A DNA stretch of 64,000 bases from Liolophura sinensis (lineage: Eukaryota; Mollusca; Polyplacophora; Chitonida; Chitonidae), in contig NC_088305.1 in assembly GCF_032854445.1 (NCBI RefSeq), positions 16,353,717 to 16,417,716 of the forward strand, written 5' to 3'. The notes under the pieces were generated by a model. The model did no database searches. It saw nothing but the letters and a program-made list of their open reading frames with translations, and was not told the origin of the DNA. Both the position numbers and the translations under genes were made by a program. Positions 1 to 11,152 of this stretch are shown here, one piece after another; position 1 is the first letter of the stretch, and the number at the start of each line of letters is the position of its first letter.

Positions 1-3000
1 TTATTCCATGGCTGAATGAGTGAAAAGCGATCTCAGTCTAGCACCCATCATGACTGTTAATGGTATGAGATAACAGGGCCTAGTATGGAGTATCGTGACC
101 TATCACTAAGCATCACATCATCTGTAGTTATACTAGCACCTCAGTTTCTGTCCTAATTTAATAACATACTTAAATGTCTAGGGCTGTCACAACAGTTTAT
201 AGCTTACACTTTAACATCGCATATTTTTTTTTTACATACATGTAATTTCCCTTCCTACACAAATACCTTGTAGTATAGCCATTCAAATGACTTCACGTTC
301 ATGGCAAGGTCTCTCACCAGCACCATGACAAGACAACCATATCGAAAAAAGTTGAATAGAGCTGTTCAATTTAAGCACTTTTCTGAAGCCATTATCAGGA
401 GCCAATTAAAACTGATAAATTATGGAAATGTATGGAATATAAGACAAAATATGCAATCTACTACCAAGGATACTGATTCACCAATTATCAACATGAAATA
501 AATCAACATTAACAGATTTTTGAAATTTCTAACTCGTATAATCCTAATTTGTGATGTTTTTGGCCTTTGACTCCAATTTGGGCACCCACTAAGAGTAACT
601 GAGAATATTTCAGTAGGCATAATCACACAACATTTTCTCACCATCAGAAGACAATATTAATTAGCCGTGTAAAACACACACACCGTAATCTCTACTGTGG
701 CCATGGTGCTGTGCTTTACTGGGCCATTCTCATTGGACCAACAATGCCTCCTAACTCTCACACAACACAAGCCATTTAGAAGTTGGCAAATATCATTTAT
801 GGAGGGACAAAGTCTTACATGTTAGCAAATGTCAAAAATTAAGCTAGAGTAAAAATAGGAATTTCCCAATATAATATTTGTTCTCTTGTAAAATGTTAAA
901 TGTTGTGTTAATTTCCATCTGTTGCTCTGTAATTAAAGTTAACTGATAACAGTACAAAGAATAATCCTCAAAAATGACGTGAATTCAGAAAAATATAAAA
1001 ATGAAACACATTTTTTCTTGTTCAAACACATCTGGATTGATCGAAACCTCATGGCAGGCCTTCAAAGACATGAAAGGAAGTGAACAAGGAGAAGTTCTTG
1101 GCCCCTTTCTTTTCAACATTTCCTATTGAAAATATTCGTAATAAAACAGTTTATCGTGACTGAGGTCTATGCAGAATGTAAATGGGACCCCAAGTCCAGA
1201 CATTTACAAGATCAAAACTGTAGAATTCTGAAAAGCTACGACACGAGAAGTACACAGACACCAGCCTCTCTTCAAAGCTTTTTCAAACGACTTCTGTTTG
1301 CTTCATTTTGGTGTCGTTTTGTTGAGCTAGGTCAGGGCTGTTTGCCAGTGCCACAGGCAGCACTCACTTCGTCGTTAAAATGGTACAGAGCAAACAAGTG
1401 GGAACAGAAGGAGCCAGTACAAAGAGCCATTCAAAAGATCTTTTCCTCTCTTGGCCACTTCTCTTTAATTGGACAGCCCATTTTGTCAGATGCCAGTTTG
1501 TTTTGCCAGATTTTCAGATCTTGTCCTTTCAGTTTACCACACTCGGTTGCTCATGCCTTCAACGCACACAAACACGTATATCTATGAGCAAAACAACACT
1601 CCCAATGCAGCTTGAATTCACATATTTACTAATACAAAGCAACAATTATATCACACATAACCAGCAGAAAAGGACAGATGAACTTACTGCCCAACAAAGG
1701 ACGCAAAATATTCAATATCTCTTCAGTTGGATCCAGTGACAAACAATATGATTGTTTTCAGGAACCAGCTGTATGCAAATTTTCAATACAACTGAAACAG
1801 CGTGAACTATATCAAAGCTCGACCATAGTCATACAGTTCTAAAACGCAAATCGAGAATATGACTTGCATCAGCAAAAAAATCTGAAATTACACAATTCAT
1901 CTGAACTTTACAAATATGTCTCAGTGAATGGAGGTACCCAGAAGAAGTTTCTCAGTCAACATATGCAAGACCATCTTTCCCTCATATTGTCCCAAAACAA
2001 GCATACTTTCAGACAATGGCAGAAAAGATTATACCAACCTACACATATTTCAACACCACTGTTCAATAATCAGTGATAAATCACAGACAGAACCTTCTTT
2101 GACAGAAGAACCATGCGATCAAGTCAATGGTGCAAGTATATGTAGGTGTGCGTTTCAAGGCTTAAAAAGTTTTCAACAAAATTTTTTGCAGTATTATTGC
2201 AGGATTTTGATTTTGAATTTGCTGAAGGTGCATGAGACAAGTGGAAAAGTAACAGACATGTCTGTGTACATCTGCACAGCAATTTTACTTGAAGAGCTCC
2301 AGCACACTGCCATATTTATAAAATTAATCTTCTTACATTAATCCCCGCTTTTTTAAGGAATAGAGACTTTAACAAGAAAGTACATGCAGGTGGAAATAAG
2401 CTAAATTTGGCAAGCTGTGCAAAGGACAAATGAAAATTTACTGAACTAAAAAAAATTCCACGAATACTAATCAGATCATCTCTTCACCTGTCCCTAAGAA
2501 AGTTTACCTGTCATATTTGTGGCCATTGGACATTTTAGCTGACAGATTCGCTTGACCCGGACATGCATCCAGCTAAAATTCTGACTGCTGATGGGAGTAA
2601 GGTATAACAATGCCCAGAACAACCTTTAACTTTAGTCAGGAATTAACCTTCATACCACCTCGCCCCAATTTCGTGTGCACCCCCACCCCCACCCCCACCC
2701 CACTCAAAAGAAGCCAAATGCTGACTCCTTCATGTACTTGTGTAACACGAGAACCTTTATGTGGCCATACTCTCTTTATTTAGCTAAAAGCTTTCATGAC
2801 ACTCGCTCAGATTACTACTTTCTCTTCAGGTTTTGCAGGCAATATTTGCTCTGTTTGTATTCATACTCTACACATTGGCCAGTTTACGAGCAAATTTGTA
2901 AAGAGGGTGAGGTGGAAAAAGTACAAAACTTTTCAACCTAAAAACAAACCATTAAATTTTTAAAGGTAAATTTCTCCATGTTCATGAATGAGTGACCAGG

Positions 3001-3916
3001 TACACATACAGTTGTTTGTGTATTTACATCCCTAAAGCTCAGCGGTCAAGTACTTAACTACAATATCCTGGTCCTACCCAGCCCTACTTAAGACTGTTAT
3101 CAGATCATAGCTACTGGCAATCTCAGGGCCAAAGTCAGGGGTCAGTTCTAATGGGAGATTCTGGGTGGGTGGGAGAGAAGGAGTAAGGCTGGTGAGGAAG
3201 AGTGACAGTGAGGGGTATTTTGGAGGTTTTGGAGGCATAATCTCAGACGAAATCAAACCTTGTCTAGATTACCGGATGAACACGTCAACAGGAAGTGCTG
3301 CTTATTTCTTCTCTGTATATTAAGCTTTTACATGGCACATATATGTATCAAACTACAACTAACACAACGCGTTTATCAGATTTCAAACTTCCTATAATGG
3401 CCACAGCCATTTTCTTAACAGCACTATCGATCTTTGGTTGAAGGGCATGTAGTGAATATTAACACAGATCACTGAATTAAAATTGTTAAAAACTTGATAA
3501 ATACACATCAACATGTACGACACGTCTGTATCACAGAATAGACCATTACCTAACGTATATGACCTAACGTGTTCGTCCATGACAATTAAGACACTCATAA
3601 CTAAGAGCCTGAGAGTGCTCTTGGGCTACTGGAAAGGGGTTTTCAGGTTTTGTTTGGGAGGTAAGATCATATCCTACTTTTTCAGCGCTAAAAGTAATTA
3701 TTTTATGACCTACACATAGCTTCTAAAAAGTACTTGGCCGAATGATTATTTTTTTTATTGGAACGAAGTGGGACAGCATATGTGTGTATGTCAGTGGTAC
3801 GCACAGTGGCTTGCCACTAGCTCACCCGCAACAGGCTTTCAGCATACCCCAACCATTCAACTAGCTTTCAATGCTGATGGTATATAGACCAAGCTACTGT
3901 AGAGGTGTTCGAATGA
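1..3916. other. Probable RECK intron 2 (left part); nothing coding supported
   Basis: AT-rich with no recognised repeat family apart from a short (CCCCCA)n at 2680-2702. A minus-strand frame at 615-510 (GVKGQKHHKLGLYELEISKI before a stop) was noticed but has no gene to join. Confidence 0.4.
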
Positions 3917-4183
3917 TTTATTTATTTATTTATTTGATTGGTGTTTTACGCCGTACTCAAGAATATTTCACTTGTACGACGGCGGCCATCATTATGGTGG
4001 GTTGAAATCAGGCACAGCCTAGGGGAAACCCACGACCATCCCACGGTTGCTGCAGTCCTCCCCACGTACGGCCAGAGAGGAAGCCAACATGAGCTGGACT
4101 TGAACTCACAGCGACCGCATTGGTGAGAGACTCCTGGGTCATTTAGCTGCGCTAGCGCACTAACCAACTGAGCCACAGAGGCC
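3917..4183 (-). mobile_element. SINE family A, full-length
   Basis: Minus-strand copy with head GGCCTCTGTGGCTCAGTTGG, B box GAGTTCAAGTCCAGC and tail TACGGCGTAAAACACCAATC plus (AAAT)n. Confidence 0.9.
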
Positions 4184-4254
4184 TTGTTTTAGAATGAAAT
4201 GACAACTCAGTCACTATATCTACAAGTTTATCACCACTCCGTTACCATTCCACA

Positions 4255-4395
4255 GGCAAATTGCAGATGCAATGCAGGCATACTACGAACACACTGCAGG
4301 CACAATCCACTGACACGCTGCAGATGCACTACAGGCACAACGCGGATGCACTATTGGTGCACTACAGGCATATACTACATGCACGCTCCAGGAAA
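4255..4395 (+). repeat. Imperfect ~20-bp tandem repeat
   Basis: Loose copies of CTGCAGGCACAA / CTGCAGATGCACTACAGGCA. Too diverged for a firm unit length. Confidence 0.6.
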
Positions 4396-5157
4396 ATAGC
4401 CAGAAATGTCAGAATGTCTAAACATTTTATTAGGGAAGGTGGCCCAGATCTGATTTTTTGTCTTCCCGTCTTTTCCAGTTCTTTAAACAGGAAGCCCACA
4501 CAGCACTAATTTTTTACTCGACTACTTGAACTAACCCTGCTGGTACACTACAAAATACTTTGCAGATTATAATTCAAAAAGATTTAAGGTAACTGTATAA
4601 TTATGACAGGCAATACATATATATGTACCAGTCTTTTAGAAGTGCGAGTACATGCAACATATGCCTCAAAAAGTTTACGAATTGGATCATCTTCCAAATT
4701 CCACTACTCAGCAAAAAATAAGTTGTGCAAATTCAAAAATGTATACATACATAACATATATATGCAAATAGACATGTGTACCCCAAGGTGAGCAATTAAA
4801 GCCCCCTATCCACTTAATCTTGTATTTAAATCAGAGCTTCATAAATATTCACGAGGGGAATGGCATACTATATGAGAGAAGGTGCATGCACCGTTGGGTT
4901 TTCATCGTGAATTACTTGTAGGTAGAGGCATGAGAGAACAGGCTCGATACGGAATAGTGAATGGTTAGATTAACACAACCATAGAACTTCACATCATTGG
5001 GGTTAAATTGCAACCATGTACTGCCGGCTATAGTCATGAGAAAATTGACATCAAGCTTTCTGTAGCCCTCCTGAAAACCCCAAGGCTTTGTGATTTTACT
5101 AGAAATCCATGTAGTGTCGTCAAACATCATGAATGAAATATTCAGCTGAAAGGGAGA

Positions 5158-5358
5158 TTAAAAGTATATGTAATAGGTAGGTAAAGTATATGTAATAGGT
5201 AGGTAACATATATGTAACAGGTAGGTAAAGTATATGTAATAGGTAGGTAAAGTATATGTAATAGGTAAGTAACATATATGTAACAGGTAGGTAAAGTATA
5301 TGTAATAGGTAGGTAAAGTATATGTAATAGGTAGGTACTGTATGTGTAATAGGTAGTT
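5158..5358 (+). repeat. 22-bp tandem array
   Basis: About nine copies of AAAGTATATGTAATAGGTAG plus GT, with variants AACATATATGTAACAGGTAG. Open frames on the minus strand here are repeat artefacts. Confidence 0.9.
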
Positions 5359-5853
5359 TGGGCCAACAAGAGCTCGTTTCCTGATCTACACTACATGTCA
5401 CATTGCCTCTTTCCAATGGACATATACAGTGGTAAGCTGATCAGATATAAATTATTCTGAGCATTTACAAAGCTATCTGTTATAATAAATTAATTCATTT
5501 TTTTTAATTTAAATTTCTTCCCATATTTTCATTATACAGATATATGTTCTTACAAAATCCTGAACACACAAATCGAAAGCTGAGTGAATGGTCTGGAGTA
5601 CATGTAATTATAGCTGTTCAAACACAGGATAATTTCACCTCGGCAGAGTTTTTGACTAAATCAAAGATTGAAGTAAAAATAAAAACACTTGAGTCCAGGA
5701 CAAGTTTTGAAATCATCACAAGAGTGGCGAGAGGCTACATGTGCAACAGACTGAGTAATACTTATGTCCCTATACAGTAACAGAAAACACATGTGGCATG
5801 CACACAAGTCGTGCAATAATGAATTCACTTTTACATCCATCGCCTGTGTTCCC

Positions 5854-5995
5854 TTTTTATTTATTTATTTATTTATCTATTTTGATTGGTGTTTTATGCC
5901 GTACTCCAGAATTTTTCACTTGTACAACAGCAGCTAGCATTATGGCATTACCCACGACCATCTGCAGGTTGCTGCAGAGCTTCCCACATGCTGTT
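5854..5995 (-). mobile_element. SINE family A, 3' part only
   Basis: Carries the (AAAT)n tail, GTGTTTTATGCCGTACTCCA and CCACGACCATCTGCAGGTTG, and stops before the tRNA-like head. Confidence 0.85.
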
Positions 5996-6426
5996 CCCTT
6001 TTTGCAATTTTTGTAATATTATTACCTATATTAATCCGCACACCTGGTAACCTGCACAAGATTGAGGCACTAAAATTTTGCAGTATATTATATGTCACTG
6101 CGCTGCCATCATAATACAGATGGCCCCCAGTGCTGTAGTGAACTGGTGTTTTATTACTTAAGGGATACTCTGTGCCATGGTCTATGTAAGCTATAGGCTC
6201 ACCACATGAGGTATTTTATAGCCAGGTAGCGATGTCTTTTTTAACGTCAGTTTTACACAGGTAAATCTAGTCGCAGTGGACTGAACATCCTTCATTTTTC
6301 AAGCTCCATTGCTCTCCTCACAAAACCTGGCACAAAAAACCTACCAAGCTGAAAATTGCTCGTTTCAACAGATTTTATACTTGGTAATTCTTCCCTGAAA
6401 AGATATCATTACTATATCTGTTCAGT

Positions 6427-6475
6427 CCAGTGGGTGGGGAGGGGGGTTAGGGGGGTGGGGGGTTAGGGGGGTTTT
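6427..6475 (+). repeat. G-rich tract with quadruplex potential
   Basis: GGTGGGGAGGGGGGTTAGGG followed by GGGTGGGGGGTTAGGGGGG: more than four runs of three or more G. Confidence 0.8.
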
Positions 6476-6623
6476 GAGAAGAAGAATGCATGCCCTGCAA
6501 AAAAAGTCACTGAGTCTATACATGGTCAATGGACCGTAGCTAAACAGTATCAGCCTTGTAAGCCCAACTTTATTCTCCCCACTTGACTGCATAACTTATT
6601 TACATGTCATAGAATAAAAGTCT

Positions 6624-6873
6624 CAGTCGGTTAGAGCGCTAGCGCAGCTTAATGACCCAGGAGTAGCTTACCAATGCAGTCGCTGTGAGTTCAAGTCCAG
6701 CTCATGCTGGTTTCCTCTCCGGCCGTACGTGGGAGGGTCTGCCAGCAACCTGCGGATGGCTGTGGGTTTCCCCCTGGCTCTGCCCAGTTTCCTCCCACCA
6801 TAATGCCGGCCGCTGTCACATAAGTGAAATATTCTTGTGTACGGCGTAAAACACTGATCAAATAAATAAATAA
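6624..6873 (+). mobile_element. SINE family A copy with a 15-bp target-site duplication
   Basis: tRNA-like head (A box CAGTCGGTTAGAGCGC; B box GAGTTCAAGTC), body with GGCCGTACGTGGGAGGGTCT and GCGTAAAACAC, and an (AAAT)n tail. ATAGAATAAAAGTCT flanks it at 6609-6623 and 6874-6888. It lacks the first dozen bases of the head. Confidence 0.9.
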
Positions 6874-8084
6874 ATAGAATAAAAGTCTAATACAGGTATT
6901 AGTATTACTTGTGTGCTACAGATTTTATGCCCTCTTCAACTGCCCCCCACATCCCCACCCCACACGCCCTGCCATGACGCCCTCCCCAGACCACTAGGTT
7001 TATTACATTTCAGTTGAACTTTAGAATGCAAAAGTGCCCTTAAAATGATACTTTTGATATCCAAGTTTTTCTGATAAGGACTAAACAATCTTCAGTGGTT
7101 CTGTATTAAATATTGACAACTGAATTTTGATGAAATACACTGTACATACCTAACACTACCATTCACTCTTTGATTTTGACTTTCATCACTTAATATTTTA
7201 AAATCCCCTAAGCAATCAAAAGCAAGCAAATTTTATGCCCAAATATAATAGATACCCAAAGTCAGCCATGCAACCTCAAAAGGACATACAATTTGAAGTG
7301 TGAATAAATGTGGTAGGATATTTTTTAATATTACTTACTCATATTGATTGATGTTAGCAAGTTGCTCATTTAGCTCAATATTAAATTTGTTTTGACACTC
7401 TCTCAATAGCAGCCTACAAAAATTATACTTTAGAGCTCAACAGGACCTGAAACAAGAAGCTTCAATTGTTTGACACTGGCACTAAGTTTATGTCATCCTA
7501 ATACCAAACACTCTGATATACATGTACGAAGAAATGTTACAAGTAACTCTGGTAGGGTCTTATAGGCAGTGTTACTTAGCTTAAAGAGATCCCAGTAACT
7601 TCCATCCAGATTCCTGCTAATAAAGTCCTTCATTATGGCAGCAAACACAAGTTTTTGATTTTCTATCCCACAGAGTTGCACATGACAGGTTTTCTATGTT
7701 TTTTGTTGCAAATTTTCAAACCTTGAGCCATGAGAGGTTTAGCGAGCCTCAACTACACACATGCACAATGGGCCAAAAAGGCTTAATGGTTTGGGAGTAA
7801 CCAAACTCCTCTGACATTCTCCTCCCTTATAATTACTACACTTTTTTTTAGGACAGGTGGCAAATCATCACCCTGGCAACTGTCCAGTTACAGAGGTGAC
7901 TCTTATAATCTGGTGAGAAATGGATGTCAAATGTTTATGCAGTATGTCCGGACGTTTTCTGTATATAAACGTTAATTATTGACAACATGGATAAGTACCG
8001 TCAATGTTTTCTTTTTTATAAACTGTCAAATATCAATACAATGTTTACATGTATTTTTGCTATCATTTATGCAATATGTTTATA

Positions 8085-8356
8085 TTTTATTTATGTATTT
8101 ATTTGACTGGTGTTTTACGCCGTTCTCAAGAATATTTCACTTATACGACGGCGGCCAGCATTACGGTGGGAGGAAACCGGGCACAACCCGGGGGAAACCC
8201 ACGACCATCCGCAGGTTACTGGCAGACCTTCCCACTTACAGCCGGAGAGGAAGCCAGCATGAGCTGGACTTGAACTCACAGCGACTGCATTGGTGAGAGG
8301 CTTCTAGGTCATTACGCTGCGCTAGCGCGCTAAACGACTGAGCCACGGAGGCCCCC
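8085..8356 (-). mobile_element. SINE family A, near full-length, with target-site duplication
   Basis: On the minus strand it reads GGGCCTCCGTGGCTCAGTCG as the tRNA-like head and ends in the ACGCCGT/(AAAT)n tail. CAATATGTTTATA repeats on both sides (8072-8084, 8356-8368). Confidence 0.9.
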
Positions 8357-8424
8357 AATATGTTTATACAATACATGTGTGTTTGCTGTGGGTTTAGTGA
8401 CGTACATAACTATTTTTCAGTAAT

Positions 8425-8535
8425 ATGATGACGAGGGGTCATAAAGTGTGTGTACATATATTGTATCATTTTGTGGCAGGGCAAGTCTACTGAAGTGTCA
8501 GGCCAAAGACACCATACATGACACCCCATCCAATC
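8425..8535 (-). mobile_element. SINE family B-related fragment
   Basis: GACGAGGGGTCATAAAGTGT ... TTTTGTGGCAGGGC ... GACACCATACATGACACCCC, collinear with the copy at 29222-29553. Confidence 0.65.
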
Positions 8536-10237
8536 ACATTACGCAAATTATCGGGCAATCCCTGCTCTAAAAGAAAGAAAAAAATACTGTCAAAATCACC
8601 TATACTATGTTTAAATGTACTGCAATTAATTCTTATTTTCATCATTCAGCAGAAGTGAAATTTCTAATATCACTTTTCTCAAAGAAAAGTAACTAGAAAA
8701 CTTTGTTAAATACTCTATTTATCAATGCCAGAGACTGGTATCTTGCCTAGGGATTTCATAAATAGTTTCCAAATGAACAACCAGGAAAACATCTGGTAGT
8801 AAACATTTGTTGCGGCCAGAATGTCTACAGTTGCGAGCACACGATAACATTTTACAATACTAGCTCTAATCCAGACTGTCAACAAACTGGTGAATACTCA
8901 TGAAGGATTCCTGTGAACATCTTTTCAAAAAACGAACAGTTCCATAGATTTATGGAATGGATTTGCAGCCAAGACTAGGATCCCGATTTCACACTGTCTA
9001 AGGGTGTCCAATTGAGCGTACGAATACGTATTCATAGGCACCTATTGAGGCCTTTAACTCTTGTACAATACCCCAGGTTGTAAAGACGCTAGCTGTGAAA
9101 GGAAAACCTGGACAAAATGAAGTCGGCACAGATCTGCCTAAGCCTGACAGCTTTATCTCTCCAGTTCAAAGGGTCAATTCTCTATCAGTTTGCAAATAGT
9201 TTTCTTACTCTCTAAAGTTTCCTAGATACACTAAATTCCCAGGTGATACTGCCGTAGCCCTGCTGCCACGACGGTCAATCCATCCAAATATCAGTCTATA
9301 ATATCTCATAGGACATCTGCCTTGTAAACTTCAACTTGTTAAAAATGTTTCATTTAACGCTCCATGTTTCAAGTGTACTTAAAATTCAATCTGAAATATC
9401 CTTTGAAATGAATTTCAGCTGCAAAAAAACAGGAACTGCGGAGATCAATTCATGTTGTAAAGGCAACAACAAAAGTTGTCTTTAAAAAGCAAGAATAGCT
9501 TTCCAGTTATACTTTACATCTAAAACTAAAATTTAAAAACAGAAGATATAGGATGACTGCGTCCATGAAATTTAAAGGACTTTCAAAAATAACGTGAAAC
9601 AGGTGGCATATAACGTAATCCACTTCTTCAAAAGATGTGACTTTCAATTCAGCTGAAAACACTACAGTTATGAATGTCTTATCTGATTCTTACTTGTAGA
9701 TAAACCATGCTACCTATTATATGCATGTATTTTCATTTGTCAACAATTAATAATTCTCTGTATTTGTACTATAGCATTCCCTGTGCAATACTGTTTTTAT
9801 TTCTGATATGTAATTCTGTGCAATATCTGAGTATCTATATTTGTGCAAGTGGTACTATGACAGCCACCAAACTTTGCGCTCTTACACACTTGCCAATAAT
9901 AGATACATATCACATCCCTTTAAACCATACAAAATACTTAAGTATTTACTAAAGCTGTTATAATAGCCCCAAAATTGCTCTTTGCAATTTAAAAGCATAT
10001 GTATACATATGCAATTATATAAGTTTGCACTCAGTAACAACAGTGCATTCAAGTGCGATTACAGGACTTTATTATAAACTAATGTGCAATCGTTTCTCTT
10101 GTGCAAAACATTCAAACTGTTCACATCTCCTTGAGCACTTCTGTAACAAACTGCCTTCCAACAGTTGATCTCCTAATTGCATCCCTTTGTTTATAATTGC
10201 TCAGATTCGTTACGGAATGAATATATAGATTGCTTAC
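8536..10237. other. Non-coding stretch inside probable RECK intron 2
   Basis: No frame, splice-site pair or repeat could be supported. I searched the minus strand here for the next RECK knot exon (a YCP...W.C block) and did not find it. Confidence 0.4.
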
Positions 10238-10296
10238 CTGTTCGCAGGCATATCGACAAGGGCTGTGTCGTGTCAAATCCGAGCAACACTGTGGCG
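10238..10296 (-). CDS. RECK: RECK exon 2: first cysteine-knot segment
   Basis: 59-nt exon with a long pyrimidine tract ending TGCCCACAG and a consensus donor GTAAGC. With one base carried over from exon 1 it reads A-PQCCSDLTRHSPCRYACEQ, four cysteines spaced CC-x8-C-x3-C. It leaves in phase 0. Confidence 0.72.
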
Positions 10297-11084
10297 CTGT
10301 GGGCAGAAAACAGAGGAGGGAAAAATCAATGGAGGGAAAGTTTGAAAATAAAAGCCCTGGCAAAGACAAGGTGTACATAGCACATACCACACTAACCGTG
10401 GCCAACGATTCCTTCAGGCCACAGCTCTATCTATTAACTCTTTGTTCTTGTTTCATTTTCCTTTATTGGTATTGCTGTGGGCTCGAGCAAGAAGCATGGA
10501 TAATGTGCCCCATCCCCACCCCTCTTAGCCTCCCTTTTTTTTTTTTTCTTTTAGATAAATCGCATCAAACATCTTGATTGTGCTTTATGGAATGTGTTGT
10601 CAAGGAAAACACTTGCTTGCTACTGATGTGTTTTGGCTATAAAATATTAAATAATATTTAGTGAACAGCTTAATTGTCTTCTTTGTTCATTAATTTTTGG
10701 TATTGAAGTACCGATATACAGACAATAAAATATGAACATTTGTTGTGAAAAGCCTAACTGTCTCCCCCATACATGTCTATTCCCTAATGTTCACTCATAT
10801 TTTTGAGAATTAAAGGCTTACTACATGTATGTAATGTACTTTCCGTGGAGTGATACATCATGACATACACATTGGTTACATTAAGTTTTATTCCCCAGAT
10901 TCTTTTAATAACCAGGCCTATATGTAACTTTATAAACACAAGGCATGATACACCCTTTAATTTGATATGTTATCTTTCAAGCATTGCTTGGCTACATGTA
11001 GACTTTATACATACATTCAAATAACAGCAAGTAAATTCATAAACTCAGGTTTTTAACACCGCATGAAAACTATGAAAAAAAACA

Positions 11085-11152
<68 letters not shown>

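Noticed and set aside
510..615. Minus-strand frame ending GVKGQKHHKLGLYELEISKI before a stop, with a possible acceptor
   Set aside because: Looks protein-like but lies inside the presumed RECK intron with no other exon to attach to.
1126..1587. 153-codon plus-strand frame
   Set aside because: No domain, no splice support and unremarkable composition; likely chance within the RECK intron.
7339..7413. Candidate minus-strand exon (LLRECQNKFNIELNEQLANI) between a TTTTTGTAG acceptor and a GTAAGT donor
   Set aside because: Good splice sites but phase 2 on both sides, not compatible with RECK exon 2 (phase 0), and no RECK-like cysteines. No partner exon could be joined, including the nearby frame at 7493-7681.
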